A stretch of 41,143 bases of DNA from an uncultured Clostridia bacterium (GTDB taxonomy: Bacteria; Bacillota; Clostridia; Peptostreptococcales; Anaerovoracaceae), in assembly GCA_944388495.1 (NCBI GenBank), contig CALXIZ010000059.1, positions 1-41,143 of the forward strand. The letters run 5' to 3'. Below, in pieces: positions 1-8,135 of this stretch (position 1 is the first letter of the stretch; each line of letters begins with the position of its first letter). A model generated the notes under the pieces. That model searched no databases. It was not told the origin of the DNA and was given only the letters and a program-made list of their open reading frames with translations. A program made the position numbers and the translations under genes.

Positions 1-2
1 GG

Positions 3-611
3 GATCTTGGCGAATACGTCAAAACCAGCCCCACGGCTACTACCTCTTGCACTTCCTACAGTGACCTTAGCGAATGCACTTCTCAATTTACCCAAATCAC
101 TTCCGGCATGACTCCTTACACTGAAGCTATTAATGAGGGTAAATTGCCAGCAGAAAACGTTGCTGTCAGTGGCAATCAGTACGATGCCCATTTCCTGGCC
201 GGAAACTATTACTCCTGGGGAGCTGCCACGGCCGGCACCGGGAACGATATAGCCGATGTTGGAGACGCTTCCGGTTCCATTTGCCCTATAGGTTGGCGTC
301 TTCCTAAAGGCGACGGAATCAACACAGAAAACGACAGCTTCTACAACTTACTCGACTACTACAGTCTTACTAGTTCTCCTACATCCGGAAACAATAATAT
401 AGCTACCTCTCCACTTTACTTTGTGCGCAATGGCGAGGTCTATCCAGAAAGTTGTCTTGATGGTGTTGGGAGCAGTGGTTCATATTGGTCCGGACGAGCA
501 AGCTCTGATATGTACACATATTACCTGAGCTTCACGTCGCGGCAAGTAGGATTGAGCGATCGCTATCGAGGCGAAGGGTATTCTGTGCGTTGCGTAGCAA
601 ATTGGAAATAA
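3..611 (+). CDS. Partial FISUMP-like surface protein with DGR-type variable C-terminus
   Basis: The frame is open to the left edge of the window, so the N-terminus is missing; the first internal ATG is at 108, but readable protein precedes it. The visible part has a CPIGWRLPKGDG segment, typical of FISUMP-type domains, then a Ser/Tyr/Gly-rich C-terminus with SYWSG, YYLSF and YSVRCVA. Such C-termini adopt a C-type-lectin/FGE-like fold in known relatives and are common in Saccharibacteria and other CPR bacteria, where some are targets of diversity-generating retroelements. Codon use and spacing differ from the clostridial genes that follow. Function is probably surface binding or display, which is an inference. 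No reverse transcriptase or template repeat is visible here. Confidence 0.6.
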   Translation, partial: DLGEYVKTSPTATTSCTSYSDLSECTSQFTQITSGMTPYTEAINEGKLPAENVAVSGNQYDAHFLAGNYYSWGAATAGTGNDIADVGDASGSICPIGWRLPKGDGINTENDSFYNLLDYYSLTSSPTSGNNNIATSPLYFVRNGEVYPESCLDGVGSSGSYWSGRASSDMYTYYLSFTSRQVGLSDRYRGEGYSVRCVANWK

Positions 612-643
612 GCAAAGATAAAATTGTAGATATAAAGCTAATC

Positions 644-670
644 AAAAAGGGCCGAGTTACGGCTCTTTTT
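644..670. terminator. Bidirectional intrinsic terminator between convergent genes
   Basis: An 11-bp stem (AAAAAGGGCCG against CGGCTCTTTTT, one G-U pair) with a 5-nt loop has A and T tracts on its two sides. It lies between the convergent genes ending at 611 and 771, so it can stop transcription both ways. Confidence 0.75.
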
Positions 671-770
671 GTGTACGTCATTTGGCCTATGATGATCTCG
701 CATGTTTTTTTCAAACACAAGAAGCTGATCTGTTACATATGGTATTTAGTTACCGCCTGAACACCAACAA

Positions 771-1043
771 CTACCCAGCAGCCACGCAACGGACAGAGAG
801 GCCGTAGTAGCGATAGTCGCCGTACGTACGGATGCCGCCCGAGTAAAAGTACAAGACGTACGCGACGCTAGACGAGACAGGAGTAGATGACCAATAGTAG
901 CCGTAGCACCCCGCATCGTACAGCGAACTAGCAGTGTTGCCGCCGCGCAGAAGGTAGTGATTAAGTAGGATGCTCACAATTGTAAAATGGTGCAAACTTG
1001 TCCTCCGTATCACCCACAATGAAAATTGGCGCAAATATGTCAT
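771..1043 (-). CDS. Fragment of a second variable-domain (YWSS...SVRCVA) protein
   Basis: Only the part from about 965 down to 771 resembles the protein ending at 611. It reads HYLLRGGN, then GYYWSS, VLYFYSG, and ends LSVRCVAAG. From YW to RCVA it aligns without gaps with the first gene: the YWS, L.F.S, YR..G and SVRCVA positions are kept and the rest differ. Many of the differing codons here end in C or T, the pattern left when AAY codons are randomised at adenines. The first ~27 residues of the frame (971-1043) look like unrelated sequence, so the gene is probably cut at a junction near 965-1050. No good ribosome site precedes the ATG at 1043. Confidence 0.5.
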   Translation of the reverse strand: MTYLRQFSLWVIRRTSLHHFTIVSILLNHYLLRGGNTASSLYDAGCYGYYWSSTPVSSSVAYVLYFYSGGIRTYGDYRYYGLSVRCVAAG

Positions 1044-1251
1044 AATATGATATACTTTAGAAAGTGGCGTTAGTGATATCCATAGACGACGTCATAACAC
1101 AGAATAAAAACTGCCGCGTATTCTGCATGTGCGGCATCAGTGATATGCAGAAGCGGGAATTATCGTATAGAAGATACTGAAGAGATATACCGGCCTTTCT
1201 GTATAATCGGGAAACGAAAACCGGAAACCGGATGAGGAAGGAGTGAAGAGT

Positions 1252-1533
1252 ATGCAGGTGGAAAAACTTCTTGATGAGAGACAGATGAACGGGAAAGTGG
1301 GACTTTTCGCTAAAGTGACGATTCCGCCGGATGATGTTCTCGATTATCATGAACATCACCGTGAGACGGAAACCTATTATATTCTGTCGGGCGAAGGGAT
1401 TTATAATGACAACGGAACGGAAAAACGGGCCGCGGCGGGCGATGTTTTTTTCTGTGAGGACGGAAACGGCCACGGGATCAGATGTGTCGGAGAAGAACCT
1501 CTGATTTTCATGGCGCTGATTATTCTGAACTGA
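1252..1533 (+). CDS. Small single-domain cupin protein
   Basis: This 93-residue protein is a single cupin_2 barrel. Cupin motif 1 is seen as DYHEHH followed by ETYYILSGEG, and motif 2 as GDVFFCEDGNGHG, giving the His and Glu metal ligands. Such stand-alone cupins are often isomerases, dioxygenase-like enzymes or small-molecule sensors, and the substrate cannot be named. The ATG at 1252 is chosen because GAGGAAGGAG ends 8 nt upstream; the in-frame GTG at 1243 would overlap that ribosome site. It is the first clearly clostridial gene after the foreign-looking left end and stands alone. Confidence 0.8.
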   Translation: MQVEKLLDERQMNGKVGLFAKVTIPPDDVLDYHEHHRETETYYILSGEGIYNDNGTEKRAAAGDVFFCEDGNGHGIRCVGEEPLIFMALIILN

Positions 1534-1553
1534 AAAAGAACGCAAAGTATTTA

Positions 1554-1582
1554 TTGACAAAAAAAGAAAAAACGATTATACT
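1554..1582 (+). promoter_or_regulatory. Strong sigma-A promoter upstream of the ATPase leader
   Basis: TTGACA (1554-1559), a 17-bp spacer, then TATACT (1577-1582). Transcription would start near 1589 and give a leader of about 390 nt before the ATPase at 1983. I looked for the yybP-ykoY manganese riboswitch core in the leader and did not see it. Confidence 0.75.
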
Positions 1583-1637
1583 ATCGACGTGATTATCAGT
1601 ATATTGGTTCTGTAGAGAAAGGAATCTGTTTTTATTA

Positions 1638-1793
1638 TGGACGACGCCGATCATAACGACGCTGACCGAATAAGATACGAAAAGACATATACCGCGGATA
1701 TGACGGATATCATATCTGCGGAGCGCATAAAATCCGCGGATGCGTCTGTATCTGCCGGAAAACAAGGCATGACTGCGCCCTTTTTGGGATGAG
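1638..1793 (+). CDS. Possible 51-residue leader ORF
   Basis: The frame starts MDDADHNDADR and ends APFLG at a TGA at 1791-1793. It is rich in Asp and His at the N-terminus. A GAAAGGA lies about 15 nt upstream, farther than ideal. It lies between the strong promoter at 1554 and the ATPase, and its stop is 2 nt before the ATG of the next small frame at 1796. The Asp/His-rich start would suit a metal-responsive leader peptide, but it could equally be chance. I recognise no family. Confidence 0.25.
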
Positions 1794-1795
1794 CC

Positions 1796-1990
1796 ATGTC
1801 TTTCTTTTTGTTTTTGTCTTTGAGATGTTTCGGCATTCTTCTGATGCTGACTGTGCCGAAGCATTTTGGAAAAACCGCAGAGTGCCGGAGGTGCGGCCGC
1901 AGAATAAATTTCTGCAGAATAGGAAATATGAAAGTTATATCTTTTCCGGCAGTTTTTTCAGGAAAGGAGAGAAAAATCCTGTATGGATGA
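1796..1990 (+). CDS. Possible small membrane protein overlapping the ATPase start
   Basis: The 64-residue frame begins with a hydrophobic stretch (MSFFLFLSL, then ILLMLTV) and continues with a Cys/Arg-rich patch containing CRRC and INFC. Its TGA at 1988-1990 overlaps the ATG of the P-type ATPase at 1983, which would allow translational coupling. No convincing ribosome site precedes its ATG, and the cysteines could be chance. If real, it would be a candidate small regulatory partner of the pump. Confidence 0.22.
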   Translation: MSFFLFLSLRCFGILLMLTVPKHFGKTAECRRCGRRINFCRIGNMKVISFPAVFSGKERKILYG

Positions 1991-4661
1991 TCATCACAAA
2001 CGAATGCCGTGGCATTCAAAAAAAACAGAAGAGGTGTTTGCAGATCTGAGAACCTCGGAGGAGGGACTGAGCGATGCCGAAGCGGCACGCAGGCTGAAGG
2101 AGAATGGGTATAACAGGCTGCGTTCGAAACCGCCCAAGACAGTGCTGCAGATGTTAAAGGAGCAGATTACGGATCCCATGGTGATGATTCTGATCGGCGC
2201 GGCGATACTTTCTGCCGTTCTGAAAGAATGGACGGAAGCGACGGTTATTTTCTTTATCGTCGTTCTCAATGCGGTAATCAGTATCGTCCAGGAAAAAAGC
2301 GCTCAGACTTCTCTCGAGGCGCTGAAGCAGATGGGAGCACCGACTGCGCGTGTACTTCGTGAGGATGAGGAAAGCGTCATTCCCGCAGCGGAGCTGGTCA
2401 CCGGAGATATCGTCTTTTTAAGCGACGGGGATATGGTTCCGGCCGATATGAGGCTGATCGATTCCGCAAATCTGAAGATTCAGGAAGCTTCACTGACCGG
2501 AGAGTCTGTTCCTTCCGAGAAGGATGCGGATGAGATACCGGCGGAGGACTGCCCTCTGGGAGACCGGTGCAATATGGCATATATGTCTTCCGTGGTGACG
2601 TACGGCCGTGGAGTGGGAATCGTGACTGCCACCGGAATGCACACCGAGATGGGCAGGATCGCGGAGATGCTTGAGGATCAGGACAATCTGGATACCCCGA
2701 TCAAGAGAAAACTCAATGCGGTGGGCAAGACGCTGACGGTGATCGGACTGATTGTCTGTGTCGCGATTTTCGCTATCGGAGCTTTTTATGACAGGCCGCT
2801 GATCCCTCAGCTGCTTGTGGCGATTTCCCTGGCGATTTCCATCATACCGGAAGGGCTGCCGGCTACAGCGACGATCGTCATGGCGCTCGGCGTACAGAGA
2901 ATGGCGAAGAGGAATGCGCTGATACGCAGACTGCCTGCTGTGGAGACTCTGGGAAATGCGACGGTTATCTGCAGTGACAAGACGGGAACTCTGACGCTGA
3001 ACAAAATGACGGTCGTCGAGATTTCGGCGGGAAAGTGTCTGGAGTACGGCAAGGCCGTGAGACTGCCTGAATGTACGGCACAGGAAGGCCGGGAAAAGGC
3101 GGGCAGAGATTTTGTGCTGGCGGCCGCTCTGTGCAATGACGCGAGCTTCGATCCGGACAGAGAAGGCGAGATTATCGGAGACCCTACAGAGGGAGCGCTG
3201 ATTCAGATGGTACGTCAGTTCGGTATGAATCATGAGGACCTGGAAGAACAGTATCCGCGTCTTTTTGAACAGCCCTTCGACTCGGACCGCAAGCGTATGA
3301 CGACAGTTCACAGCATCGACGGAGTATTGAAGGCGTTCACGAAGGGTGCGGTGGAGGAGATGCTTCCTCTGTGCGACAGCATCCTGACATCACAGGGCGT
3401 CAGGGCGATCACACAGGAGGACAGAGAGAGAATCGCTTCTGTCTGTCTGACGATGTCGGAAAGTGCTCTTCGTGTTCTGGGTTTTGCCGAACGGATAATA
3501 GATGAGATTCCTCAGGAAGATGATACAGATATCGAATACGGACTGACTTTTATCGGTGTGACAGGGATGATCGATCCTCCGAGAAAAGAAGTGGCGGAGG
3601 CCGTCGAGACGTGCCGCCGTGCAGGAATACGTACTGTTATGATTACGGGAGATCACAGAGCTACGGCGTTGGCTATCGCGGAAGAGCTGGGCATTTACCG
3701 GGAGGGAAACCGGGTGATTTCCGGTGAAGAACTGAACGGGATGAGCGATGAAGAACTGGACGGTGCGGTGAAGAATGTCACCGTCTTCTCACGTGTATCG
3801 CCGGCTGATAAACTGCGGATCATACAGTCGCTGAGACGCACCGGAGAGGTCGCCGCCATGACAGGCGACGGAGTCAACGATTCTCCTGCGCTGAAAGCAG
3901 CGGATATCGGCGTGGCTATGGGTGTGACAGGCACAGATGTCGCGAAAGAGGCGGCAGACATGATCCTGCTGGACGACAGTTTCAATACTATCGCCTATGC
4001 GATCAAAGAAGGAAGACGCGTTTACCGGAACATTCAGAAGGTTATTCAGTTCCTTCTCGTAGGAAATATCGCAGAGATTCTGACCTTATTTACGGCTACT
4101 GTATTTAACTGGGATGCTCCGCTGCTGGCGGTCCATATTCTGTGGGTTAATCTGGCTACGGCGACGCTGCCGGCGCTCGCTCTGGGAGTCGATCCGGCCA
4201 GCCGCAATATCATGAAGCATCCGCCGGTGAAAACAGGGACACTGTTTGAGAGAGATCTGGTCCGAAATGTCGTCACGCAGGGAATCTTTGTGGCACTCAT
4301 GACACTTACAGCTTACTGGATCGGAGTGGAAAGCGGAGGACAGACGACAGGAATGACGATGGCTTTCTGTGTTCTGGCTTTCTCACAGATGCTGCGTGCC
4401 TTTAATCAGAGATCGAATACCGAACCGATCTGGGTGCGCGCGGAAGGAATCAATCCGTGGCTGATTGTAACATTCGCTGTTTCTGCTGTTCTGATGGGTG
4501 CGATTCTGTTTATTCCTGTGTTCCGGGAGATTTTCAGCCTGACGCTTCTCAGCGGCGGCGAATGGGCGATTACCGCGGGACTCGCACTTCTTTCCATCGT
4601 TCAGGTAGAGGCTGTAAAATGGTTTCGCCGGAGAAAGCAGCGCGCAGATGCTGCGGCATAA
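1983..4661 (+). CDS. P-type cation-transporting ATPase (Ca2+-ATPase-like)
   Basis: This 892-residue P2-type ATPase has every catalytic landmark: TGES at 172-175, PEGLP at 289-293, the phosphorylated Asp332 in DKTGTLT, KGA in the nucleotide domain, TGD, and the TGDGVND hinge from 627, with paired helices at each end. It resembles SERCA/LMCA1-type pumps, which export Ca2+ using ATP. Of the SERCA ion ligands, E309, N768, E771, N796 and T799 are matched by E290, N695, E698, N723 and T726. The D800 position is Ala727 (codon GCG at 4161-4163), so ion choice or stoichiometry may differ. AGGAAAGGAG precedes the ATG. It has its own promoter at 1554 and a long leader. Confidence 0.9.
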   Translation: MDDHHKRMPWHSKKTEEVFADLRTSEEGLSDAEAARRLKENGYNRLRSKPPKTVLQMLKEQITDPMVMILIGAAILSAVLKEWTEATVIFFIVVLNAVISIVQEKSAQTSLEALKQMGAPTARVLREDEESVIPAAELVTGDIVFLSDGDMVPADMRLIDSANLKIQEASLTGESVPSEKDADEIPAEDCPLGDRCNMAYMSSVVTYGRGVGIVTATGMHTEMGRIAEMLEDQDNLDTPIKRKLNAVGKTLTVIGLIVCVAIFAIGAFYDRPLIPQLLVAISLAISIIPEGLPATATIVMALGVQRMAKRNALIRRLPAVETLGNATVICSDKTGTLTLNKMTVVEISAGKCLEYGKAVRLPECTAQEGREKAGRDFVLAAALCNDASFDPDREGEIIGDPTEGALIQMVRQFGMNHEDLEEQYPRLFEQPFDSDRKRMTTVHSIDGVLKAFTKGAVEEMLPLCDSILTSQGVRAITQEDRERIASVCLTMSESALRVLGFAERIIDEIPQEDDTDIEYGLTFIGVTGMIDPPRKEVAEAVETCRRAGIRTVMITGDHRATALAIAEELGIYREGNRVISGEELNGMSDEELDGAVKNVTVFSRVSPADKLRIIQSLRRTGEVAAMTGDGVNDSPALKAADIGVAMGVTGTDVAKEAADMILLDDSFNTIAYAIKEGRRVYRNIQKVIQFLLVGNIAEILTLFTATVFNWDAPLLAVHILWVNLATATLPALALGVDPASRNIMKHPPVKTGTLFERDLVRNVVTQGIFVALMTLTAYWIGVESGGQTTGMTMAFCVLAFSQMLRAFNQRSNTEPIWVRAEGINPWLIVTFAVSAVLMGAILFIPVFREIFSLTLLSGGEWAITAGLALLSIVQVEAVKWFRRRKQRADAAA

Positions 4662-4867
4662 AATCTCCGGGATGAAATCCTGACGACAGAAAATGTATAC
4701 ATTCGTTATGAAAACATATGCGGTTTCATTTATTGCTCTCAGAGGTTATAATAGTTTTAAAGATAAAAGCTTTTCCGCCGCTGCCGCTGCTGAGAAATGT
4801 GTGCGGGCGGCGGAACGGTGAATGAAGAGTCGGGAGCGGAGAGTGCTCTGATACGGAGGGATGCACG

Positions 4868-5458
4868 ATGAAGATTATCACAATCAGCCGTCAATTCGGC
4901 AGCGGCGGAAGGACGATCGGCAAACAGGTCGCCGAGTCGCTCGGCATACGGTATTATGACAAGGAACTCGTAAAAGAGGTGGCGGCGCAGACAGGCTTTC
5001 AGGAATCTTTTGTCGAGGAACATGGCGAACACGCACCCGCAAAGAACTGGCTTTCCTACGTGCTGGCTCTCAACGGGCAGAACAGCGCCGGAATGTCGGC
5101 AAACGACCTGATCTGGGCTGTACAGCGTCAGGTGATTCTGCAGATCGCGGAGGAAGGCCCGTGTGTCATCGTGGGACGCTGCGCCGATTATGTTCTACGG
5201 GAGCGGGACGACTGTCTGAATGTGTTTATCCACGCCGACAAAGAAATCAGGGCGGAGCGGATCGTGCGGCTTTACGGCATGTCTGACAAGGCTCCGATGA
5301 AACGTCTGGATGAAAAGGATAAAAAGCGCAGTCTGTTTTACAAGCATCATACGGGGAGAGAATGGGGCATGTCTCAGAACTATCATATCTCTCTCAACAG
5401 CGGCGTGATCGGGATAGAAAAATGCGGAGAGATCATCGCGGATCTGTACCGTCTCTGA
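4868..5458 (+). CDS. Cytidylate kinase-like protein (AAK family)
   Basis: The 196-residue protein starts MKIITISRQFGSGG, the variant P-loop typical of the cytidylate_kin2 family, and has VIVGRCADYVL in the middle, a second family hallmark. CMP kinases make CDP from CMP and ATP, but members of this subgroup are often extra copies with untested activity. The true cmk is usually linked to rpsA or ispH, which are absent here, so this is likely the paralogue. GGAGG precedes the ATG at a good distance. A -10-like TATAAT lies at 4747-4752 without a clear -35. It is a single-gene unit ending at the terminator at 5596. Confidence 0.8.
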   Translation: MKIITISRQFGSGGRTIGKQVAESLGIRYYDKELVKEVAAQTGFQESFVEEHGEHAPAKNWLSYVLALNGQNSAGMSANDLIWAVQRQVILQIAEEGPCVIVGRCADYVLRERDDCLNVFIHADKEIRAERIVRLYGMSDKAPMKRLDEKDKKRSLFYKHHTGREWGMSQNYHISLNSGVIGIEKCGEIIADLYRL

Positions 5459-5816
5459 TATGGTATCCGGGCCGGAGTTATCGCGAAAATGATATCTGCA
5501 GAGCGCAGAGGATGCGGCATATGTCAGGCCTGTGAAACGGGATGATACGGTAGGTAAGACAGAGAAGAGAACGCTTCGAAAAGAAAGAATAACGGAAGGA
5601 CTGCCGGGAAACAGTATATTATGGCTGTTTCCCGTCGGTCCTTTTTCTGTTCCGCGGAATATGCGGAACAGCCGGAAAAGATCGTCGGCCGGTGCACGGA
5701 AGGCCGCAGAAGTTTTTTTCGGATGCCGGTTCCGGGATGTATCCGGAACCGTTTTCGACTGCAAAGCCAATGACACGGACATCTGCCGGAGGTATAATAA
5801 AGATATCGGACGGAAG
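5459..5816. other. Intergenic stretch with terminator and second hairpin
   Basis: No gene is credible here. It holds the intrinsic terminator at 5596-5647 and, directly after it, a second inverted repeat (CTGTTCCGC against GCGGAACAG, 5646-5671). Confidence 0.5.
5596..5647 (+). terminator. Intrinsic terminator after the cytidylate kinase-like gene
   Basis: AAGGACTG-CCGGGAAACAG pairs with CTGTTTCCCG-CGGTCCTT across an AT-rich loop, followed by TTTTT. The stem is nearly perfect over about 17 bp. Confidence 0.8.
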
Positions 5817-6005
5817 TCAGCTGCCGCCGTTTTTCTCCGGTTTTTCGTCGCTGCTCAGATTATCCAGGGCATACCTGCAGCACTGGATTACAAGATTATT
5901 CACGGATATATTGTTATTCTGAGCGAGGATTTCGAGCTCGTGCAGCATGTCTTCCGGCAAACGGAATGTTTTATTGATCATTTCGACTTTTTTGATGCTG
6001 AACAT
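5817..6005 (-). CDS. Ribbon-helix-helix DNA-binding protein
   Basis: A 62-residue protein with the Arc/CopG-type pattern: a beta strand (NKTFRLP), helix 1 (EDMLHELEILAQNN), a turn (NISVNN) and helix 2 (LVIQCCRYALDNL), then a charged tail. Such proteins bind DNA as dimers and act as small repressors or antitoxins. AAGGAG lies about 7 nt before the ATG. No toxin gene sits next to it on either side, so a role as a solitary repressor is as likely as an orphan antitoxin. Confidence 0.7.
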   Translation of the reverse strand: MFSIKKVEMINKTFRLPEDMLHELEILAQNNNISVNNLVIQCCRYALDNLSSDEKPEKNGGS

Positions 6006-6289
6006 GTATCACTCCTTCAGGATTGTTACCAGATCGATATATTAATTTTACACGCTGTTTTACGGCGGATATACACTTTAAAATATGATGCTGATAAGAT
6101 TGGAAATAACAGTCTGAATTTTATTGTAAAATTTACTGCATATTATATATAAAAATGATGTGCAATATACGATATTCTTCTGAAACTGCGGCGGAAAATA
6201 AAAATAGCGGGAGTTTGTATGGTATACTGTCGGCATGGCGGAAATGCCGGCGGAAAAAAGGGAAAAAGAGAAAAAAAGGAGGATGATAT

Positions 6290-6643
6290 ATGGTTTTGTT
6301 TGTAGAATATCCGAAATGTACGACCTGCAAAAGAGCGAAAAAGTGGCTGGATGAACAGGGAATCGAATTTGAGGACAGGGATATCAGGCTGCAGAATCCG
6401 TCGGAAGCGGAGCTGAAGGAATGGCATGAGAAAAGCGGACTTCCTCTCAGACGTTTTTTCAATACCAGCGGTCAGCTCTACCGGCAGATGAATCTGAAAG
6501 ACAGACTGCAGGATATGACGCCGGAGGAACAGTACCGGCTGCTGGCATCTGACGGAATGCTGGTGAAAAGACCTCTCGTCATTTCGGAAGATGATGTGCT
6601 CGTCGGTTTCCGTGAGGCAGAGTGGAGTGAAAGGCTGGGATAG
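6290..6643 (+). CDS. ArsC/Spx-family thioredoxin-fold protein
   Basis: This 117-residue protein has the family's redox motif CTTCK near residue 10, then KWLDEQGIEFEDRDIR, FNTSGQLYR and LVKRPLVI, all landmarks of the Spx/MgsR/YffB-ArsC group. Members are either glutaredoxin-like arsenate reductases or, like Spx, regulators that bind RNA polymerase. Length fits the ArsC-like group; nothing here proves Spx function and no arsenic genes are nearby. An AAAGGAGG site precedes the ATG by 6 nt. It forms a pair with tcdA, which begins 3 nt after its stop. Confidence 0.8.
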   Translation: MVLFVEYPKCTTCKRAKKWLDEQGIEFEDRDIRLQNPSEAELKEWHEKSGLPLRRFFNTSGQLYRQMNLKDRLQDMTPEEQYRLLASDGMLVKRPLVISEDDVLVGFREAEWSERLG

Positions 6644-6646
6644 ACT

Positions 6647-7393
6647 GTGTACGAAGTATCTGAAGTATCTGATGGCAGGAAACGCCGGTTTGCAAGGACA
6701 GAGCTTCTCTTCGGCGAAGAGGGGATGAGGTATCTCGCCTCCCGCCGGGTGGCCGTCTTCGGCCTGGGCGGAGTCGGAGGCCATGCGGCGGAGGCCGTCG
6801 TTCGGAGCGGAATCGGTTCGATTGATCTCGTCGACGGGGATATCGTGGACCGTTCCAATCTGAACAGACAGATCATCGCTCTGGAGAGTACTGTGGGACA
6901 GCCGAAAGTGGAAGCCGCTGCGTCGCGTTTTCTCGATATCAATCCGGATCTGGCCGTCTTCCGGCACAATCTCTTTTTCAGCGGAGAAACGGCGGAAAGT
7001 TTTGACTTTTCACAGTACGATTATATTATCGATGCGATCGATGACATACCGGCAAAGGTACTGATGATCCGACGCGCATATGAGGCGGGAGTTCCGATTG
7101 TGAGTTCGATGGGAACGGGAAACAAGCTGGATCCGCTGAAGCTGGAGGTTGCGGATATATTTGAGACGTCGGTGTGTCCTCTTGCGAAGACCGTGAGAAA
7201 AGCTCTGAGAAAAGAAGGCGTACCGCACCTGAAGGTGGTTTACTCCCGTGAGGAGCCGAAAAAAATGCAGACCGGCAGAGGAAACGTGGGAAGTGTCTCT
7301 TTTGTTCCGGCTGCAGCAGGACTGATACTTGCGGGAGAAGTGATACGTGATCTTCTGCGGAAAAATTTTTTTGTACAAATGCCTGAAAAATAG
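6647..7393 (+). CDS. tcdA: tRNA threonylcarbamoyladenosine dehydratase TcdA
   Basis: A 248-residue E1-like (ThiF/MoeB superfamily) ATP-dependent enzyme that cyclises t6A37 of ANN-decoding tRNAs to ct6A. GLGGVGG (39-45) binds nucleotide; DLVDGDIVDRSNLNRQ carries the acidic and Arg/Asn residues of the active site; IDAIDDIPAK and SVCPLAKTVRK follow in the TcdA order. The GTG at 6647 is used, 3 nt after the upstream stop, with only a weak ribosome site (AGGCTGGGA), which suggests translational coupling to the Spx/ArsC-like gene. Confidence 0.88.
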   Translation: MYEVSEVSDGRKRRFARTELLFGEEGMRYLASRRVAVFGLGGVGGHAAEAVVRSGIGSIDLVDGDIVDRSNLNRQIIALESTVGQPKVEAAASRFLDINPDLAVFRHNLFFSGETAESFDFSQYDYIIDAIDDIPAKVLMIRRAYEAGVPIVSSMGTGNKLDPLKLEVADIFETSVCPLAKTVRKALRKEGVPHLKVVYSREEPKKMQTGRGNVGSVSFVPAAAGLILAGEVIRDLLRKNFFVQMPEK

Positions 7394-7486
7394 TTTATTT
7401 TTTCTGAAGATGTGATATATTAACGGTAAATTTGCATAGAATAGCTGAAGAAAAAAGAAAAAACTTACAGGTGGATTAATTAAAAT

Positions 7487-8065
7487 ATGAAAACAAAAGC
7501 ACATTATGAGCTGGCGGAATATATTCTGAACCAGTATCCGCTGCCGCTTTCCGGAATAAGCGGCTTTGCACTGAAGTTCGGGAGCATTCTGCCGGATATC
7601 TGTTTTTATACTCATATTCAGAGTCACTGTTATAAGGGATCTTTCGACAGACTGGAAAAGAAGATGGGCAGACTCGTACGGCGGGGCAGTCTGAGAAGGA
7701 TCGATGTGATCCGTCTCGGCGTACAGCTCCATTATCTTGCGGATTACTTCACTTATCCTCACAACAGCTGTTTTGAAGGCTCGATGAGAGATCATCATGA
7801 GTACGAAGAACTGCTGTACAAGGGAATGAAGGATATCTTTGAATCGGCGGATATGTATTATACGCCGTCGGCGCCGAATCCGGAAAATATGGAGGAGCTC
7901 ATGTCACTGATCCGCAGAACGCATGAGAATTATACCGGTGAGGAGAAAAGACTTGAAGTGGACTGTGAATATATCATCAATGTATGCGCCGTCTTCTTTC
8001 ATGCGATGTATGTGATGCTGCTTCAGAAGACCGGGCCTGCTCTGCGTTTCAGTCCGGCGGAGTAG
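7487..8065 (+). CDS. Zinc-dependent phospholipase C-like protein
   Basis: This 192-residue protein matches the bacterial Zn-dependent phospholipase C/S1-P1 nuclease-like fold: an early AHYELA, FGSILPDI, then LGVQLHYLADYFTYPHN and DHHEYE, which supply the His and Asp ligands of a metal cluster. No signal peptide is visible, whereas classical phospholipases C are secreted, so this intracellular type may have another substrate. AGGTGG precedes the ATG. It stands alone between tcdA and the iron-uptake promoter. Confidence 0.75.
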   Translation: MKTKAHYELAEYILNQYPLPLSGISGFALKFGSILPDICFYTHIQSHCYKGSFDRLEKKMGRLVRRGSLRRIDVIRLGVQLHYLADYFTYPHNSCFEGSMRDHHEYEELLYKGMKDIFESADMYYTPSAPNPENMEELMSLIRRTHENYTGEEKRLEVDCEYIINVCAVFFHAMYVMLLQKTGPALRFSPAE

Positions 8066-8104
8066 AAAGGCAGATGTTTAGGATCACGGCCGGTAAATAA
8101 ATAC

Positions 8105-8133
8105 TTGACACATCCGGCGGAGAATGGTATTTT
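8105..8133 (+). promoter_or_regulatory. Promoter of the DUF2325-feoA genes
   Basis: TTGACA (8105-8110), a 17-bp spacer, then an extended -10 TGGTATTTT with hexamer 8128-8133. The predicted start near 8140 falls inside the large palindrome at 8136-8165. Confidence 0.75.
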
Positions 8134-8135
8134 AA

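Noticed and set aside
1057..1560. 167-codon minus-strand frame opposite the cupin gene
   Set aside because: It is the antisense shadow of the cupin; no ribosome site and no family pattern.
1590..1982. yybP-ykoY manganese riboswitch before the P-type ATPase
   Set aside because: The conserved core sequences were not found, although the position would suit it.
5532..6152. 206-codon plus-strand frame over the ribbon-helix-helix gene
   Set aside because: It passes through a strong terminator and lies antisense to a clear DNA-binding protein.
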